Shown piece after piece: positions 10,035 through 20,218 of a stretch of DNA of 64,000 nt. A model generated the notes under the pieces. That model worked only from the letters and a program-made list of their open reading frames with translations, ran no database searches and had not been told where the DNA came from. This DNA comes from Cytophagaceae bacterium. GTDB lineage: Bacteria; Bacteroidota; Bacteroidia; Cytophagales; Cytophagaceae. The stretch is taken from the NCBI GenBank assembly GCA_029237685.1, contig JAQZBV010000026.1, forward strand, positions 1 to 64,000. Reading direction: 5' to 3'. Every line of letters starts with the position of its first letter. Positions within the stretch are counted from its first letter, which is position 1. Made by a program: the position numbers and the translations under genes.

Positions 10035-10145
10035 ATGGCCAAAGAAAAATCACCACAAAAAGGAGACAAGAAAGCAGCTGGAAAAAGTCTGACGGAAAAA
10101 AGAGCGGATAAGAAAGCTAAAAAAGAAAATAAAAAGAATACTTAA
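10035..10145 (+). CDS. Small Lys-rich protein (36 aa)
   Basis: This gene is too short for the ORF track. It reads MAKEKSPQKGDKKAAGKSLT and then a basic Lys/Ala/Glu tail to TAA. Very short proteins beginning MAKEKSxxK and ending KRAxKKAKKE are common in Bacteroidota, usually annotated as hypothetical. There is no cysteine, membrane span or signal peptide, so it is probably disordered and may bind nucleic acid (inference). A strong terminator follows 28 bp later, supporting a real transcription unit. The ORF-track frame 9920-10111 in another phase is a shadow. Confidence 0.75.
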   Translation: MAKEKSPQKGDKKAAGKSLTEKRADKKAKKENKKNT

Positions 10146-10173
10146 GTCTTATCAAGTATTTAAACTAAAATAG

Positions 10174-10208
10174 AAATCCCCTTTATCACGACATGATAAA
10201 GGGGATTT
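10174..10208. terminator. Bidirectional intrinsic terminator
   Basis: AAATCCCCTTTATCA-CGACA-TGATAAAGGGGATTT is a perfect 15-bp stem with a 5-base loop, followed by a T-run on the + strand and preceded by A-rich sequence. It separates the convergent small Lys-rich gene (+) and the glucan synthase gene (-) and can serve both. Confidence 0.92.
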
Positions 10209-10214
10209 TTTATT

Positions 10215-13200
10215 CTACTTTGCAATGGCAATGAATACTTCAACTAAATGTTCTTTCTCATCATCCACAAGAGGAATACTATTTCCTTGTCCTGATCGCT
10301 CACCCATTTTCCAATACGATGCAGCTGCATGTACCTGGTAAACCGTCATGCGGTACATCGACTTTCCATAGCGGTAATTGATTTGTACCGAAGGCCATTC
10401 CAAAGGAAAGCATGGATTGAATCGTAACTGATCGGTATGTACTTCCATGCCTAGCAAAGAACCTGTAATGAATTGATACATCCATCCGGAAGAACCCGTG
10501 TACCAGGTCCAGCCACCGCGGCCTTGATGAGATTCATTGGCATATACGTCGGCAGCCATCACATAAGGTTCTACTTTATAGATATTGCTCGATGCTTCAT
10601 TCTCTGCATGACTCAAGGGCTGTACCATACTGAATAACTCCCATACCTTTTCACGATCGCCCATAGCGGCGAAAGCCATCAAGGCCCAGATGGCAGCGTG
10701 TGAATACTGTCCGCCATTTTCCCGCACACCGGGCACATAGCCTTTGATGTATCCGGGATTCATGCCGTCTACATTAAACGGAGGATCTAACAATTGAATC
10801 AATCGAAGATCTCTTCGTACCAAATACTTGTCCATGGAATCAATGGCCATTTCTCTCCTGTCCTTTGGTGCGGCACCAGATAGCACCGACCAACTTTGAG
10901 CAATGGCATCGATGCGACATTCCGTATTGTCTTTAGAACCCAAGGCAGTGCCGTCATCGAAATACGCACGCTTATACCACTCTCCGTCCCAACCCGATTC
11001 TTCGATATTGGCTTGAAGCAAAGCCGCTTCTTTCACACAACGTTCCGCAAATACGGTGTCACCTTGTTGCGTAGCTACCTTTTCAAAATTGACCAATACA
11101 TCATACAAGAAGAAGGCAAGCCATATGCTCTCTCCTTTTCCTTTATGCCCTACCTGATCCATGCCGTCGTTCCAGTCACCTGATCCGATCAGCGGCAAAC
11201 CGTGTACACCGAAATGCAAACTGTGTGTAATGGCACGTACACAATGTTCGTACAAGGTATCGGATAGATTACCACTCACCGGCAAATCGTACAACGTTTC
11301 TTCTTCAGGCAATAACAAACGACTCTCCAGAAAACCGACCGGTGTAGCCAACAGTGTTTTGTCTCCTGTAGCAGTCAAGTAACGGCTGGTAACAAAAGGC
11401 AACCAAAGCATATCGTCTGAGCAACGGGTACGTACTCCTCTGCCTTCGGGAGGATGCCACCAATGCTGTACATCGCCTTCCACAAACTGTCTGGAAGCAC
11501 TGAGTAAAATTTGTTGGCGGGCCAGCGAGGGTTGAGTATTTAATAAGGCTAAGACATCCTGCAACTGATCCCTGAAACCAAAGGCCCCGCCGGATTGATA
11601 AAATCCACTGCGTGCAAATATCCGGCAAGCAATGGTTTGATACGTAAGCCATCCATTGGCTAATGTATTCAATGCTACATCCGGTGTGCTCACCTGTACG
11701 GCGCTGACTGTTTCCTCCCAGTATTCTTTTACTTTTCTCAAAGATTCCGCCACAGCTTTCGGATTGGCAAATTTGAAAATAACAGCGTGTGCAGATTGCG
11801 CATTGATTTCACTTCCCATTTGGAAAATGATTTCCTTTTCTTCTCCATCCAGCAAATCTAGCTTCACCTGTATCGCTGCACAGGTATCCATACCTGCTCC
11901 TATCCTGCCTGACAGCTTGGAGCGATATAGCGCTCTGGGATCAGAAAGGCATTTGTTCTTCCCTATAAATTCTAAACGATCGGTTGTAAAACTTTGTCGG
12001 GGTCCCTCTACTTTAAAGAACATCACCCGTTCAGAAAAAGCAGAGTTATACCTGTTTCTAAATAGCAAGGCGCCATTTTGATTATTCTGTTCCGATAATA
12101 TATGCATGTTCGTCTTAGAACGCACATCTCCCAATATCACTTCCAGGTAACCGGTAGCTGATAATTTACGTTCCCTGCCGGAATTATTCTTTATTTTTAT
12201 AATGACAAATTTGATCGACGTTTCTTTATCTACAAAGGTGGTCATCTCTGTCTCTATTCCTTGTTCATCGTGTTCGAATGTACTGTAACCGAAGCCGTGT
12301 GTCACAATATAAGGAGACGCAGCTTTCACTGGGAAAGCAGAAGGAGACCAAAATAACCCCGTTTCCTCATCGCGCAAATAATAAGCCTCGCCTCCTACAT
12401 CGCTTACCGGATCATTGCTCCAAGGTGTCAAACGGTATTCATGCGCATTGATCGCCCAGGTATAAGCAGAACCGCTTTCTGAAACGACCGTACCAAAATC
12501 AGGATTGGCAATGACATTGACCCATGGTGCGGGTGTTGTTTGCTTTTGATCGATCTTAATTTTGTAGGCTTTACCGTCTTTTGTAAATCCTCCGGTTTCG
12601 TTAAAGAACAGTAAGTCTTCCGGTAAATTTAAGGTACTGACGATGTGTTCGGCTGTAACAGGTTTCACATCCAATAATACCGGCAATGCCTTTTCATTCA
12701 TTGACTTGCTCATCTGTTCTGACAGCGTGCCTTTGTTATCGTGGATGATGACACGTGCTACACTCTCAAACAAAATCCGGTCTTCAGAAGACAGTTGATC
12801 GGCCGATTTCACAAAGACTGCACCAGGTTTACTATAGACTGGATGATTGCTATTGCCTGCATCTGCCGTAATCAATCCGAGTATTTGGTCATGCAGGAGT
12901 TGTCGGTAAGAACCGTAGTCTTCATTCCAAATGACCAGGTCAACCGCTAAGCCCTTCAATCTCCAATAGGCGTGGGCCTGTATCATTTGCTTGACGAGGT
13001 CCATGCTCTCGGTATCGTACACGTGCAACAATACGATGGGCAGATCACCGGAAACAGAGTGACTCCATAATCCCGACTGACCTCTTAGATTGGATTGCAA
13101 AATATTGCTGTCTGCCCTCAGTGCCGGGTTGGCATAAATGACTGAAGCCGCTAAGCGGGCATACAATTGTGCATCGGATTCGGTGGCATTGATTTGACGT

Positions 13201-16200
13201 AAGAGCACCTGACTATGTGTCCAGGAAAGTTCAAAGGCACGATTCTTCAAATGCTGATCTCTGTACTTCTGCATGAGACTTTCACATCCCTCTTTTGTTT
13301 CACTGATGCCATAAATCAAATCTACTGTAGCGGTCTGATTGGGTTTGATGCTGATCCGATAACGAATGGCCAATACCGGATCTAATACAGATCCTTGTTT
13401 TCCGGAAAGCGTTGCCGCATCCAAAGCTTGGGGACGAGCAATGGTATAGCCTCTTCCAATAAATTGCATACGATCCGTTTCGTAGGAAATCGCTTCCACT
13501 GCGGCTCCGCGCACTTCCATGGAATGAAACATCCAAGGTGGCAATTCATTATGAGAACGAGCTCTTCGAGTACAGAAAATGGCTTTATGTTCAGGTACTA
13601 TTTCTGTCTGTACAAATAAATTACTAAAGGCCGGATGTGCTTCATCGGAAGCCTGACTAGCCATGACCACCTCTGTATAGCTGGTGATCTCCAATACTTT
13701 TACAGATTGTGTTCTGTTGGTCAATTTTATTTTCCTCATCTCCGTATCATCTTCCGGAGAAACGATGATCTCTGTATAAGTATCTACGCCATGGTCATGC
13801 CTTCGAAACTCTACATGGCCCTGAGAGAAAATAGCCTGGTAACTTTTAGCCGGCTGTAAAGTAGGCTGATGAGTGTTCGACCAGAAATTACCGGTACTGA
13901 TGTCTTTGATGTAGCAAAAAATTCCACGATCGTCTTTTGTCACGTCTTCCCTCCAACGCGTCACCGAAAGATCTTTCCAACGGCTGTATCCTGCGCCTGA
14001 ATTGGTAATCATCACTTGGTACCTTCCATTGCTTAAAAGCTGTACTTCCGGCAAAATGGTATTAGGGGTGTTGATCGTACGCACCTGCATATCGGTTTCA
14101 TTGGTATGCGTTTCTACCAAATCCGCCGTATGAGCATAGAACAAAGTCGCTCTTGGTATACGTTCCTGAAGCAATAACAAGGTCGCCTGAAAACGAAGTT
14201 CTGCGGAGAAACGTTGTTGCATTGGTTTATTCAACAACACATACGCCAGTGAAAGAAATCCCATGCCTTGATGATGCACCATGTATGAATGCACCACACT
14301 GTAAGACTTACCTCTCGGCAAACGACTTGCGGTATAATCAACCGCCTCATAAAATCCATGCTCTCCTTCAAATCCTTGTGCAGACAATTCCTGTAAGTTA
14401 TCACAAGCTTTTGCAGGGGATACCATCAAAGCCATCATGGAAGCATAAGGTGCGATGACAAGGTCTTCTTCCAATCCTCTTTTCAATCCTAATCCCGGAA
14501 CACCAAAGGCACGGTATTGATAGGTAAGATTGGCATCCACGGTATTGTAGCCGGATTCTGAAATTCCCCAGGGCACTCCACGTTGTGTGGCATACTCTAT
14601 TTGTCTCTTCACCGTTGCTTTAGCCGTTTGATGCAACAACGTATTCTCAAAAGAAGGCATCACCAATTGCGGCATTAAATATTCGAACATCGAACCGCTC
14701 CACGATAACAAAATAGGATCACCGCCTGAGTTGGTCAATAAACGTCCCAAGGCAAACCAGCTTTCCTGCGGAAGTTTACCTTGCGCAATAGCAACAAAAA
14801 TTCCTAATCGTGCTTCTGAAGCGAGCAGATCGTAAAAACTATTATCCTTCCGTTGTTCGTCTACATTAAAACCAATGCGCAAAAGCGCTGTTGATTTTAC
14901 ATATAGAAAATCGTAGGCCACATCGGAAAATTGCTCACACTGCTGTGCCATTTTATTCAGTGTAATCAAACGTTCCGCAGCGATGCTGTTGCCTTTTAAC
15001 AAACAATAACGAAGTAATTCCAACCCATCCTTTTCCTGAACACTCAGTCCTTGTTCTTCGTACTGTTTGATGTATTTCAGCGCCAAATCCGTTGTGCCTT
15101 CCATCGATTGCAAAGTAGGAATTTCGTTCAGGATAAGGAGTTGATCAAAACGTTTGGGAATGACCACTGCTTGCAGCCAGGAGTTCAGGTATATCAATTC
15201 TTCGAATTGCTGCTGCACCTGAGCTGCTAATTTCACTGTCCACTTATAGAATGTGGATTCTTTCTCCGCTTGTAGCTCTACTAATGCCTTTGCCCGTGCA
15301 TTTAATTCTTCCAGGTATTCTTTTTCTGTGCTTAATAAACGATGTTCATCGTTTGCGGCTACATTCAGCAAGGCTTGGATGTTTTCAATTTTTTCTATGT
15401 GCTGTCCTTTGGAAAGATCCCAAACGATTGAAGTGGTAGTGATTAAGCCGTCATAGATATTTTTAGTCATTACCGGCTGAACAGGTAAAGCTAAAAGTCC
15501 TTGGCGAAGTGTGAGTAAATGTCCAATGAGATTACCGCTATCGACGGTAGATACATAGCGAGGTTGTAGAGGCAATAAAGTTAACGTATCGTACCAATTG
15601 TAAAAGTGTCCCTGGTAACGCTCCAGTTTCATCATGGTTTGTAAGGTATGATCACAACGTGCAATCAAGTCACCGCCGCTGATGTAACCAAAATCATAGG
15701 CTGTGAGGTTAGAAAGTAAAGCCAATCCTATATTGGTGGGTGAGGTACGGTGAGCGATTACCGGTGTGGGTTGCTCCTGGAAATTATCAGGCGGCAACCA
15801 GTTTTCCTCCGCATTGACAAACTGTTCAAAAAACGACCAGGTTCTTCGGGCCGATTTGTGAAGGAACACTGTTTGTGCTTCCGGTAAAGTAAAATCTTCC
15901 GCTGCTTCCGGTAGACTAATGCGCCAGGCAATGGCAGGTGCTGATAACCACAAGACAAGTATAGGGGAAGCGACACCCAATGCTAAAGGGTGTGAATACG
16001 CCAGCCAGGCACTAAAAACGACTCCTAATAAGGGAGACATCCACATGGTATAATAAGCAGACCAAATGCCGTGATCAGTAACTATAGAAGAGGCCGAGGG
16101 GGTCCATTGCAATAATTTTTTCCGTGACACAATCATGCGCCAATTGGTACGCCAGATGGCATCAACATTGCGATAGGCTTCGTAGGGCAATACAGCTATT

Positions 16201-18917
16201 CCGAATATAAAACGAATGAGTACATCCCGCACTGAAATACCCACTTCAGATAAATGGGCTTTCAACGTCAGATCAAGTGGCTTGTGAATCAACTGCCATC
16301 CCGCTGCGGCCATAACAGGAAGTAGAATAATAAGTGTTACGGTCCATGTCCATAACCAAGGGAAGGGCAATACAGACCAACCCATCACTAACAAAAGCAC
16401 TAAAGATACAGGTAGTAAACTCCTGCGAATGTTATCAAAAAATTTCCATCGGGATAAAGTAGATAGTTTGTTTTGGTGCAAATGCCCGTCTGCTCCTGTA
16501 ATCAGGGGCAGCATCCAGGCGCCTATTTGCCAATCTCCTCTTATCCATCGGTGATGCCGCTTGACATCTGTGGTGTACTCAGCAGGACCGTCTTCATAAA
16601 GCATGACATCGCTGATTAATCCAGATCGGATATAACAGCCTTCCAATAGATCATGACTTAGAATACGGTTTTCCTGAAACACATCGTTCAATGCTTTTTC
16701 AAATACGGCTACATCATAAATGCCTTTGCCGATAAAAGAACCTTCACCGAATAAATCCTGGTAAACATCCGATGATAATCTGGTATAAGGATCAATACCG
16801 GATGTATTGCCTTGCATCTTCAGGTATAAAGAGGAAGTGGACTTTGGAATACCAGAACTTACACGCGGCTGCAGCACTCCGTATCCATCGGTCACCCGCT
16901 TGAGTTCTTCATTATAAATCGCATGATTCAAAGGATGAGCCATGGTAGCAATAAACTTCCACGCCGCTTCTCTGGGAAGTTGAGTATCGGAATCGAGTGT
17001 AATGACGTATTTGATATTGGTCAGTATTTCATGGTCACCAATCACCGTTGAAAATTCTCCCTTGCTCCGACCTCGCAGTAACGCATTCAATGCCGCCAGT
17101 TTTCCTCGCTTGCGTTCGTAACCCATCCAACGCTCTTCTTTATTGTTCCAGGTTCTTGCACGATGAAACAAAAAGAAAATATCGTCCGATGATTTTTTAT
17201 ACTGTTCATTCAACGCTTCGATACGGCTACAAACTAATTTCAACAGCTCATTATCCTGCGGCATATGTTCTGAAAACGCATCTGAAAAATCAGTCAATAG
17301 ACCAAAATGCAAATGGTTTTCTTTATTGGCCAGGAAACGAATTTCAAGCGCTTCCATCAACTGCTCTATGTAAGCAGGGCTTGAAAGCATGGTAGGTATC
17401 ACTACTAATGTGCGATACTCCACCGGAATACCTTTGGAAAAATCAAGTCGTGGTAAAAGCGACGGCCGCACCAACAGCGTCGCCACCCAATTCACCAGAG
17501 ATACGGCTAATTGAGCTGCTCCCGAAACAAATAATAGAGCCACTAAAGTCAGTACCCAGGTATTGTGCATTCCGTGACGATAAGCCACTGCAAACATACT
17601 TCCTGCTACGAGCAAGGTGAAAATACTGAAGGATAAGAGATACAGAAAAACAGGAATGTGTGAAGCGGTCCGGATCAGTTTATGTTTTATACTAAAACGT
17701 CGTTTAGCGACCTGCTCTGTTTGCTGTAGTCCTTTGTCTATAAGGTAATACCCAACATGTTGTTCTCTTATTGAAAAAGAATTTGTTTCCCTATGTTTTA
17801 TCGTTAAGTCTAAAACTTTTTGAGCCACTTCTGTCTCTGTCAGCGCAGATGATTTTGAAATAGATTCTACTACATGCCTGTAACGGTCTCTTGTTTCAAA
17901 ATCCATTTGAGGATAGATCCCGGTGATGTCTTGATTTAATACACGCTCTACACTGCTCAGTGCTTCCACAAAATCACGCCAGTCTGTGGCACCTAATAAC
18001 CGTAAGGTACCGATGCTGTTGCGCACAGATACCTGGTCGGAAGCTTGCTTTTGATTTTCTTGTCTGACCAGTTCATTGCTGCTCAACCCCAGACCCGAAA
18101 GCTGTTGTTCCATCCAACTGAGTGGCAAAGCCAATGCAGGACCTTTACCTTGCAATTCACGCGTAAAACCCGCAACAAAAGAACTATCCAGAAGTGGTTT
18201 TGAACGAGCCATGTCAGCAATGGTCAGAATCAAATCTCCTGGTTCTTCCTGTACGGTGGTCATCATTTTATCTGCCCAGTAGTCAGCCAGGTTATGATCA
18301 ATCATGTCCAATGCTACTTTACCTGCCACCCGGCGCAGGTTTTCAATTACAGCCAAACGTAACATAATGGGAATGGCCCATAACTCACCTAATGTGAGTA
18401 ACTCACGGCTTTGATACGCATTAAGGAAATCATTTAGGCTTTTTACATCTACCCTTCCATCACTGTGTGAAATAATTTCCAACACAATATCATACACCCG
18501 AGGCAATCCTTTAGAGATACCGTTAGCAAGGTATGGAAGTCCTTCACTGTATCCTTTAGGTAAATGTTTCCTTGCAATAACAACCTGCTCTTCGATCAGG
18601 TAAAAATTATCTAAAAGCCATTCTGCTGCGGGAGTAATGGTCTTTCCAGCTCGTATGCTTTCTACTAGAAGATTGCGAACTTCCAGCAATGTTCTCTCAT
18701 TATCATCCAATCGTTTCAACAACTGATCAGAAGAACGATGATTTAATAATTTATGAGAACCGGCTACAATTTTTCCGTGTACTTCCATTTGATCTGAGTT
18801 GTAAAGTTCAGATCGAAAAGGTTCATCATTGGTATGATTGCGAACAGCATAACCCCTAAGGAAATAAATACGCAACCGTGACAAGATATCAAAAACATTA
18901 GTAGGCGTAGCCTTCAT
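10215..18917 (-). CDS. ndvB: Cyclic beta-1,2-glucan synthase-like (GT84 / glucoamylase-like / GH94) giant membrane protein
   Basis: At 2900 residues this has the usual length of NdvB/Cgs proteins (~2800-2900). Order seen: a cytoplasmic N-terminal region, a hydrophobic pair near 400-470, a GT84 glycosyltransferase with VITLDSDTQLP and RHHRWIRGDWQI, further membrane helices (~830-1010), a glucoamylase-like (PF10091) domain with YMVHHQGMGFLSLAYVLL, two beta-sandwich modules, and a C-terminal GH94 phosphorylase domain with GFRDQLQDVLALL and GSGDWNDGMDQVG (catalytic Asp region). By family knowledge the enzyme polymerises UDP-glucose into beta-1,2-glucan, cyclises it and trims length, producing periplasmic osmoregulated glucans. 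Transcribed alone, with terminators on the 3' side. The exact linkage in this phylum is not certain. Confidence 0.9.
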   Translation of the reverse strand: MKATPTNVFDILSRLRIYFLRGYAVRNHTNDEPFRSELYNSDQMEVHGKIVAGSHKLLNHRSSDQLLKRLDDNERTLLEVRNLLVESIRAGKTITPAAEWLLDNFYLIEEQVVIARKHLPKGYSEGLPYLANGISKGLPRVYDIVLEIISHSDGRVDVKSLNDFLNAYQSRELLTLGELWAIPIMLRLAVIENLRRVAGKVALDMIDHNLADYWADKMMTTVQEEPGDLILTIADMARSKPLLDSSFVAGFTRELQGKGPALALPLSWMEQQLSGLGLSSNELVRQENQKQASDQVSVRNSIGTLRLLGATDWRDFVEALSSVERVLNQDITGIYPQMDFETRDRYRHVVESISKSSALTETEVAQKVLDLTIKHRETNSFSIREQHVGYYLIDKGLQQTEQVAKRRFSIKHKLIRTASHIPVFLYLLSFSIFTLLVAGSMFAVAYRHGMHNTWVLTLVALLFVSGAAQLAVSLVNWVATLLVRPSLLPRLDFSKGIPVEYRTLVVIPTMLSSPAYIEQLMEALEIRFLANKENHLHFGLLTDFSDAFSEHMPQDNELLKLVCSRIEALNEQYKKSSDDIFFLFHRARTWNNKEERWMGYERKRGKLAALNALLRGRSKGEFSTVIGDHEILTNIKYVITLDSDTQLPREAAWKFIATMAHPLNHAIYNEELKRVTDGYGVLQPRVSSGIPKSTSSLYLKMQGNTSGIDPYTRLSSDVYQDLFGEGSFIGKGIYDVAVFEKALNDVFQENRILSHDLLEGCYIRSGLISDVMLYEDGPAEYTTDVKRHHRWIRGDWQIGAWMLPLITGADGHLHQNKLSTLSRWKFFDNIRRSLLPVSLVLLLVMGWSVLPFPWLWTWTVTLIILLPVMAAAGWQLIHKPLDLTLKAHLSEVGISVRDVLIRFIFGIAVLPYEAYRNVDAIWRTNWRMIVSRKKLLQWTPSASSIVTDHGIWSAYYTMWMSPLLGVVFSAWLAYSHPLALGVASPILVLWLSAPAIAWRISLPEAAEDFTLPEAQTVFLHKSARRTWSFFEQFVNAEENWLPPDNFQEQPTPVIAHRTSPTNIGLALLSNLTAYDFGYISGGDLIARCDHTLQTMMKLERYQGHFYNWYDTLTLLPLQPRYVSTVDSGNLIGHLLTLRQGLLALPVQPVMTKNIYDGLITTTSIVWDLSKGQHIEKIENIQALLNVAANDEHRLLSTEKEYLEELNARAKALVELQAEKESTFYKWTVKLAAQVQQQFEELIYLNSWLQAVVIPKRFDQLLILNEIPTLQSMEGTTDLALKYIKQYEEQGLSVQEKDGLELLRYCLLKGNSIAAERLITLNKMAQQCEQFSDVAYDFLYVKSTALLRIGFNVDEQRKDNSFYDLLASEARLGIFVAIAQGKLPQESWFALGRLLTNSGGDPILLSWSGSMFEYLMPQLVMPSFENTLLHQTAKATVKRQIEYATQRGVPWGISESGYNTVDANLTYQYRAFGVPGLGLKRGLEEDLVIAPYASMMALMVSPAKACDNLQELSAQGFEGEHGFYEAVDYTASRLPRGKSYSVVHSYMVHHQGMGFLSLAYVLLNKPMQQRFSAELRFQATLLLLQERIPRATLFYAHTADLVETHTNETDMQVRTINTPNTILPEVQLLSNGRYQVMITNSGAGYSRWKDLSVTRWREDVTKDDRGIFCYIKDISTGNFWSNTHQPTLQPAKSYQAIFSQGHVEFRRHDHGVDTYTEIIVSPEDDTEMRKIKLTNRTQSVKVLEITSYTEVVMASQASDEAHPAFSNLFVQTEIVPEHKAIFCTRRARSHNELPPWMFHSMEVRGAAVEAISYETDRMQFIGRGYTIARPQALDAATLSGKQGSVLDPVLAIRYRISIKPNQTATVDLIYGISETKEGCESLMQKYRDQHLKNRAFELSWTHSQVLLRQINATESDAQLYARLAASVIYANPALRADSNILQSNLRGQSGLWSHSVSGDLPIVLLHVYDTESMDLVKQMIQAHAYWRLKGLAVDLVIWNEDYGSYRQLLHDQILGLITADAGNSNHPVYSKPGAVFVKSADQLSSEDRILFESVARVIIHDNKGTLSEQMSKSMNEKALPVLLDVKPVTAEHIVSTLNLPEDLLFFNETGGFTKDGKAYKIKIDQKQTTPAPWVNVIANPDFGTVVSESGSAYTWAINAHEYRLTPWSNDPVSDVGGEAYYLRDEETGLFWSPSAFPVKAASPYIVTHGFGYSTFEHDEQGIETEMTTFVDKETSIKFVIIKIKNNSGRERKLSATGYLEVILGDVRSKTNMHILSEQNNQNGALLFRNRYNSAFSERVMFFKVEGPRQSFTTDRLEFIGKNKCLSDPRALYRSKLSGRIGAGMDTCAAIQVKLDLLDGEEKEIIFQMGSEINAQSAHAVIFKFANPKAVAESLRKVKEYWEETVSAVQVSTPDVALNTLANGWLTYQTIACRIFARSGFYQSGGAFGFRDQLQDVLALLNTQPSLARQQILLSASRQFVEGDVQHWWHPPEGRGVRTRCSDDMLWLPFVTSRYLTATGDKTLLATPVGFLESRLLLPEEETLYDLPVSGNLSDTLYEHCVRAITHSLHFGVHGLPLIGSGDWNDGMDQVGHKGKGESIWLAFFLYDVLVNFEKVATQQGDTVFAERCVKEAALLQANIEESGWDGEWYKRAYFDDGTALGSKDNTECRIDAIAQSWSVLSGAAPKDRREMAIDSMDKYLVRRDLRLIQLLDPPFNVDGMNPGYIKGYVPGVRENGGQYSHAAIWALMAFAAMGDREKVWELFSMVQPLSHAENEASSNIYKVEPYVMAADVYANESHQGRGGWTWYTGSSGWMYQFITGSLLGMEVHTDQLRFNPCFPLEWPSVQINYRYGKSMYRMTVYQVHAAASYWKMGERSGQGNSIPLVDDEKEHLVEVFIAIAK

Positions 18918-19213
18918 AAATAGTAGAGAAAAGGCTTCGGCTTAGAAAAAGAAGGATTACAAATCAGTGCGTACTGTTTGTTCTTTTCGATTTAGGAGAA
19001 AGAGCCAGTGAGGATAATTGAGGTATTTCATTAATATAGCTAAAAAGAGTGGTTATTCAACTTCAAATATCTATCAACACTTGCATCTAGCTACTGGTGA
19101 TCGGTTTGGGCAATTAATACCCGATTGTTTTTATTTCTATTTATCATTTAAAGTATTGATTGGCCACGTTTCTATGTATATAGCATGCATCCTTTTCACC
19201 ACCACATAACCAT
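18918..19213. other. Divergent promoter region (glucan synthase / ldhA)
   Basis: This ~296-bp gap separates two divergently transcribed genes, so it must contain both promoters. The 63-codon ORF at 19018 on the + strand has no recognisable features and was not accepted. No palindrome or repeat was noticed. Confidence 0.4.
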
Positions 19214-20206
19214 ATGAAAGTAGCCCTATATAGCATGAAGCCGTTTGAACAAGTCTACCTTGAACAATCGAATGCAAAAAAACATGAATTATCCTTTATC
19301 AAAGAGGCACTTTCTGTAGAGACAGCAAGCCTTGCGCAGGATTGTGAAGCCATTGCAGTGTTCACCAACGATGATGTTTCTTCAAAAGTATTGGATAAAC
19401 TCAACCAAATAGGTGTGCGGCATGTTGCCGTGAGGGCCGCGGGATACGATCAGGTAGATCTAAAAAAAGCCGGGGAATTAAAATTCAACGTAGGCAATGT
19501 GCCTGAATATTCGCCCTATGCCATCGCTGAATATGCCATCGCCATGATATTGGCGATGAACCGTAAAATCATCCGTGCAGACCATCAAGTGAAAGACTTT
19601 AACTTTTCATTAGATGAATTGATTGGTTTTGATCTTTATGGGAAAACAGTAGGTATTGTAGGAGTAGGTAAAATCGGAGCTATTGCGGCTAAGATACTGC
19701 ATGGGTTTGGCTGTAAGATTCTAGCTGTAGACATTCAGCCCAACCTTGAATTAACAGAAAAATACGGCCTCCGTTATACCACGTTAGAAGAATTGTGCAA
19801 GGAATCAGACATCATATCCATCCATGCACCACTTACTCCTGATACCAAATACCTCATCAATAAAAACACATTATCACAGATGAAAAAAGGTGTCATGATT
19901 GTCAACACTTCCAGAGGTGCGCTATTAAATACCAGCGATGCCATAGATGCTTTAAAAGAAGGAAAGATCGGCTACCTGGGATTGGATGTATATGAAAAAG
20001 AAAAAGGCTTATTCTTTTATGACCATTCAAATGAAATGATGAAAGATGATTTATTGAGTCGATTGCTCACCTTTAAAAATGTATTGGTTACGGGTCACCA
20101 AGCTTTTTTAACAGAAAATGCATTAAAGAACATCGCTGATGCAACGATCTATAACCTGGATTGCTGGGGTAAAGGAGAAGCGTCTAAGTATGAATTGATC
20201 AAGTAA
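19214..20206 (+). CDS. ldhA: D-lactate dehydrogenase (D-2-hydroxyacid dehydrogenase)
   Basis: The 330 residues match the size of fermentative LdhA. The NAD-binding Rossmann motif is GIVGVGKIGA, the substrate-side segment PEYSPYAIAEYAI is followed by the NTSRGALL signature, and the catalytic His is in VTGHQAFLT. The insertion DVYEKEKGLFFYDHS is typical of LdhA over other hydroxyacid dehydrogenases. The enzyme reduces pyruvate to D-lactate with NADH in the cytoplasm, pointing to fermentative or oxygen-limited growth. Monocistronic: the next gene is on the opposite strand 12 bp away. Confidence 0.92.
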   Translation: MKVALYSMKPFEQVYLEQSNAKKHELSFIKEALSVETASLAQDCEAIAVFTNDDVSSKVLDKLNQIGVRHVAVRAAGYDQVDLKKAGELKFNVGNVPEYSPYAIAEYAIAMILAMNRKIIRADHQVKDFNFSLDELIGFDLYGKTVGIVGVGKIGAIAAKILHGFGCKILAVDIQPNLELTEKYGLRYTTLEELCKESDIISIHAPLTPDTKYLINKNTLSQMKKGVMIVNTSRGALLNTSDAIDALKEGKIGYLGLDVYEKEKGLFFYDHSNEMMKDDLLSRLLTFKNVLVTGHQAFLTENALKNIADATIYNLDCWGKGEASKYELIK

Positions 20207-20218
20207 TGAGTACGAATC

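Noticed and set aside
19018-19209. 63-aa + strand ORF between glucan synthase and ldhA
   Set aside because: No motif, signal peptide or codon pattern supports coding; it lies in a divergent promoter region.
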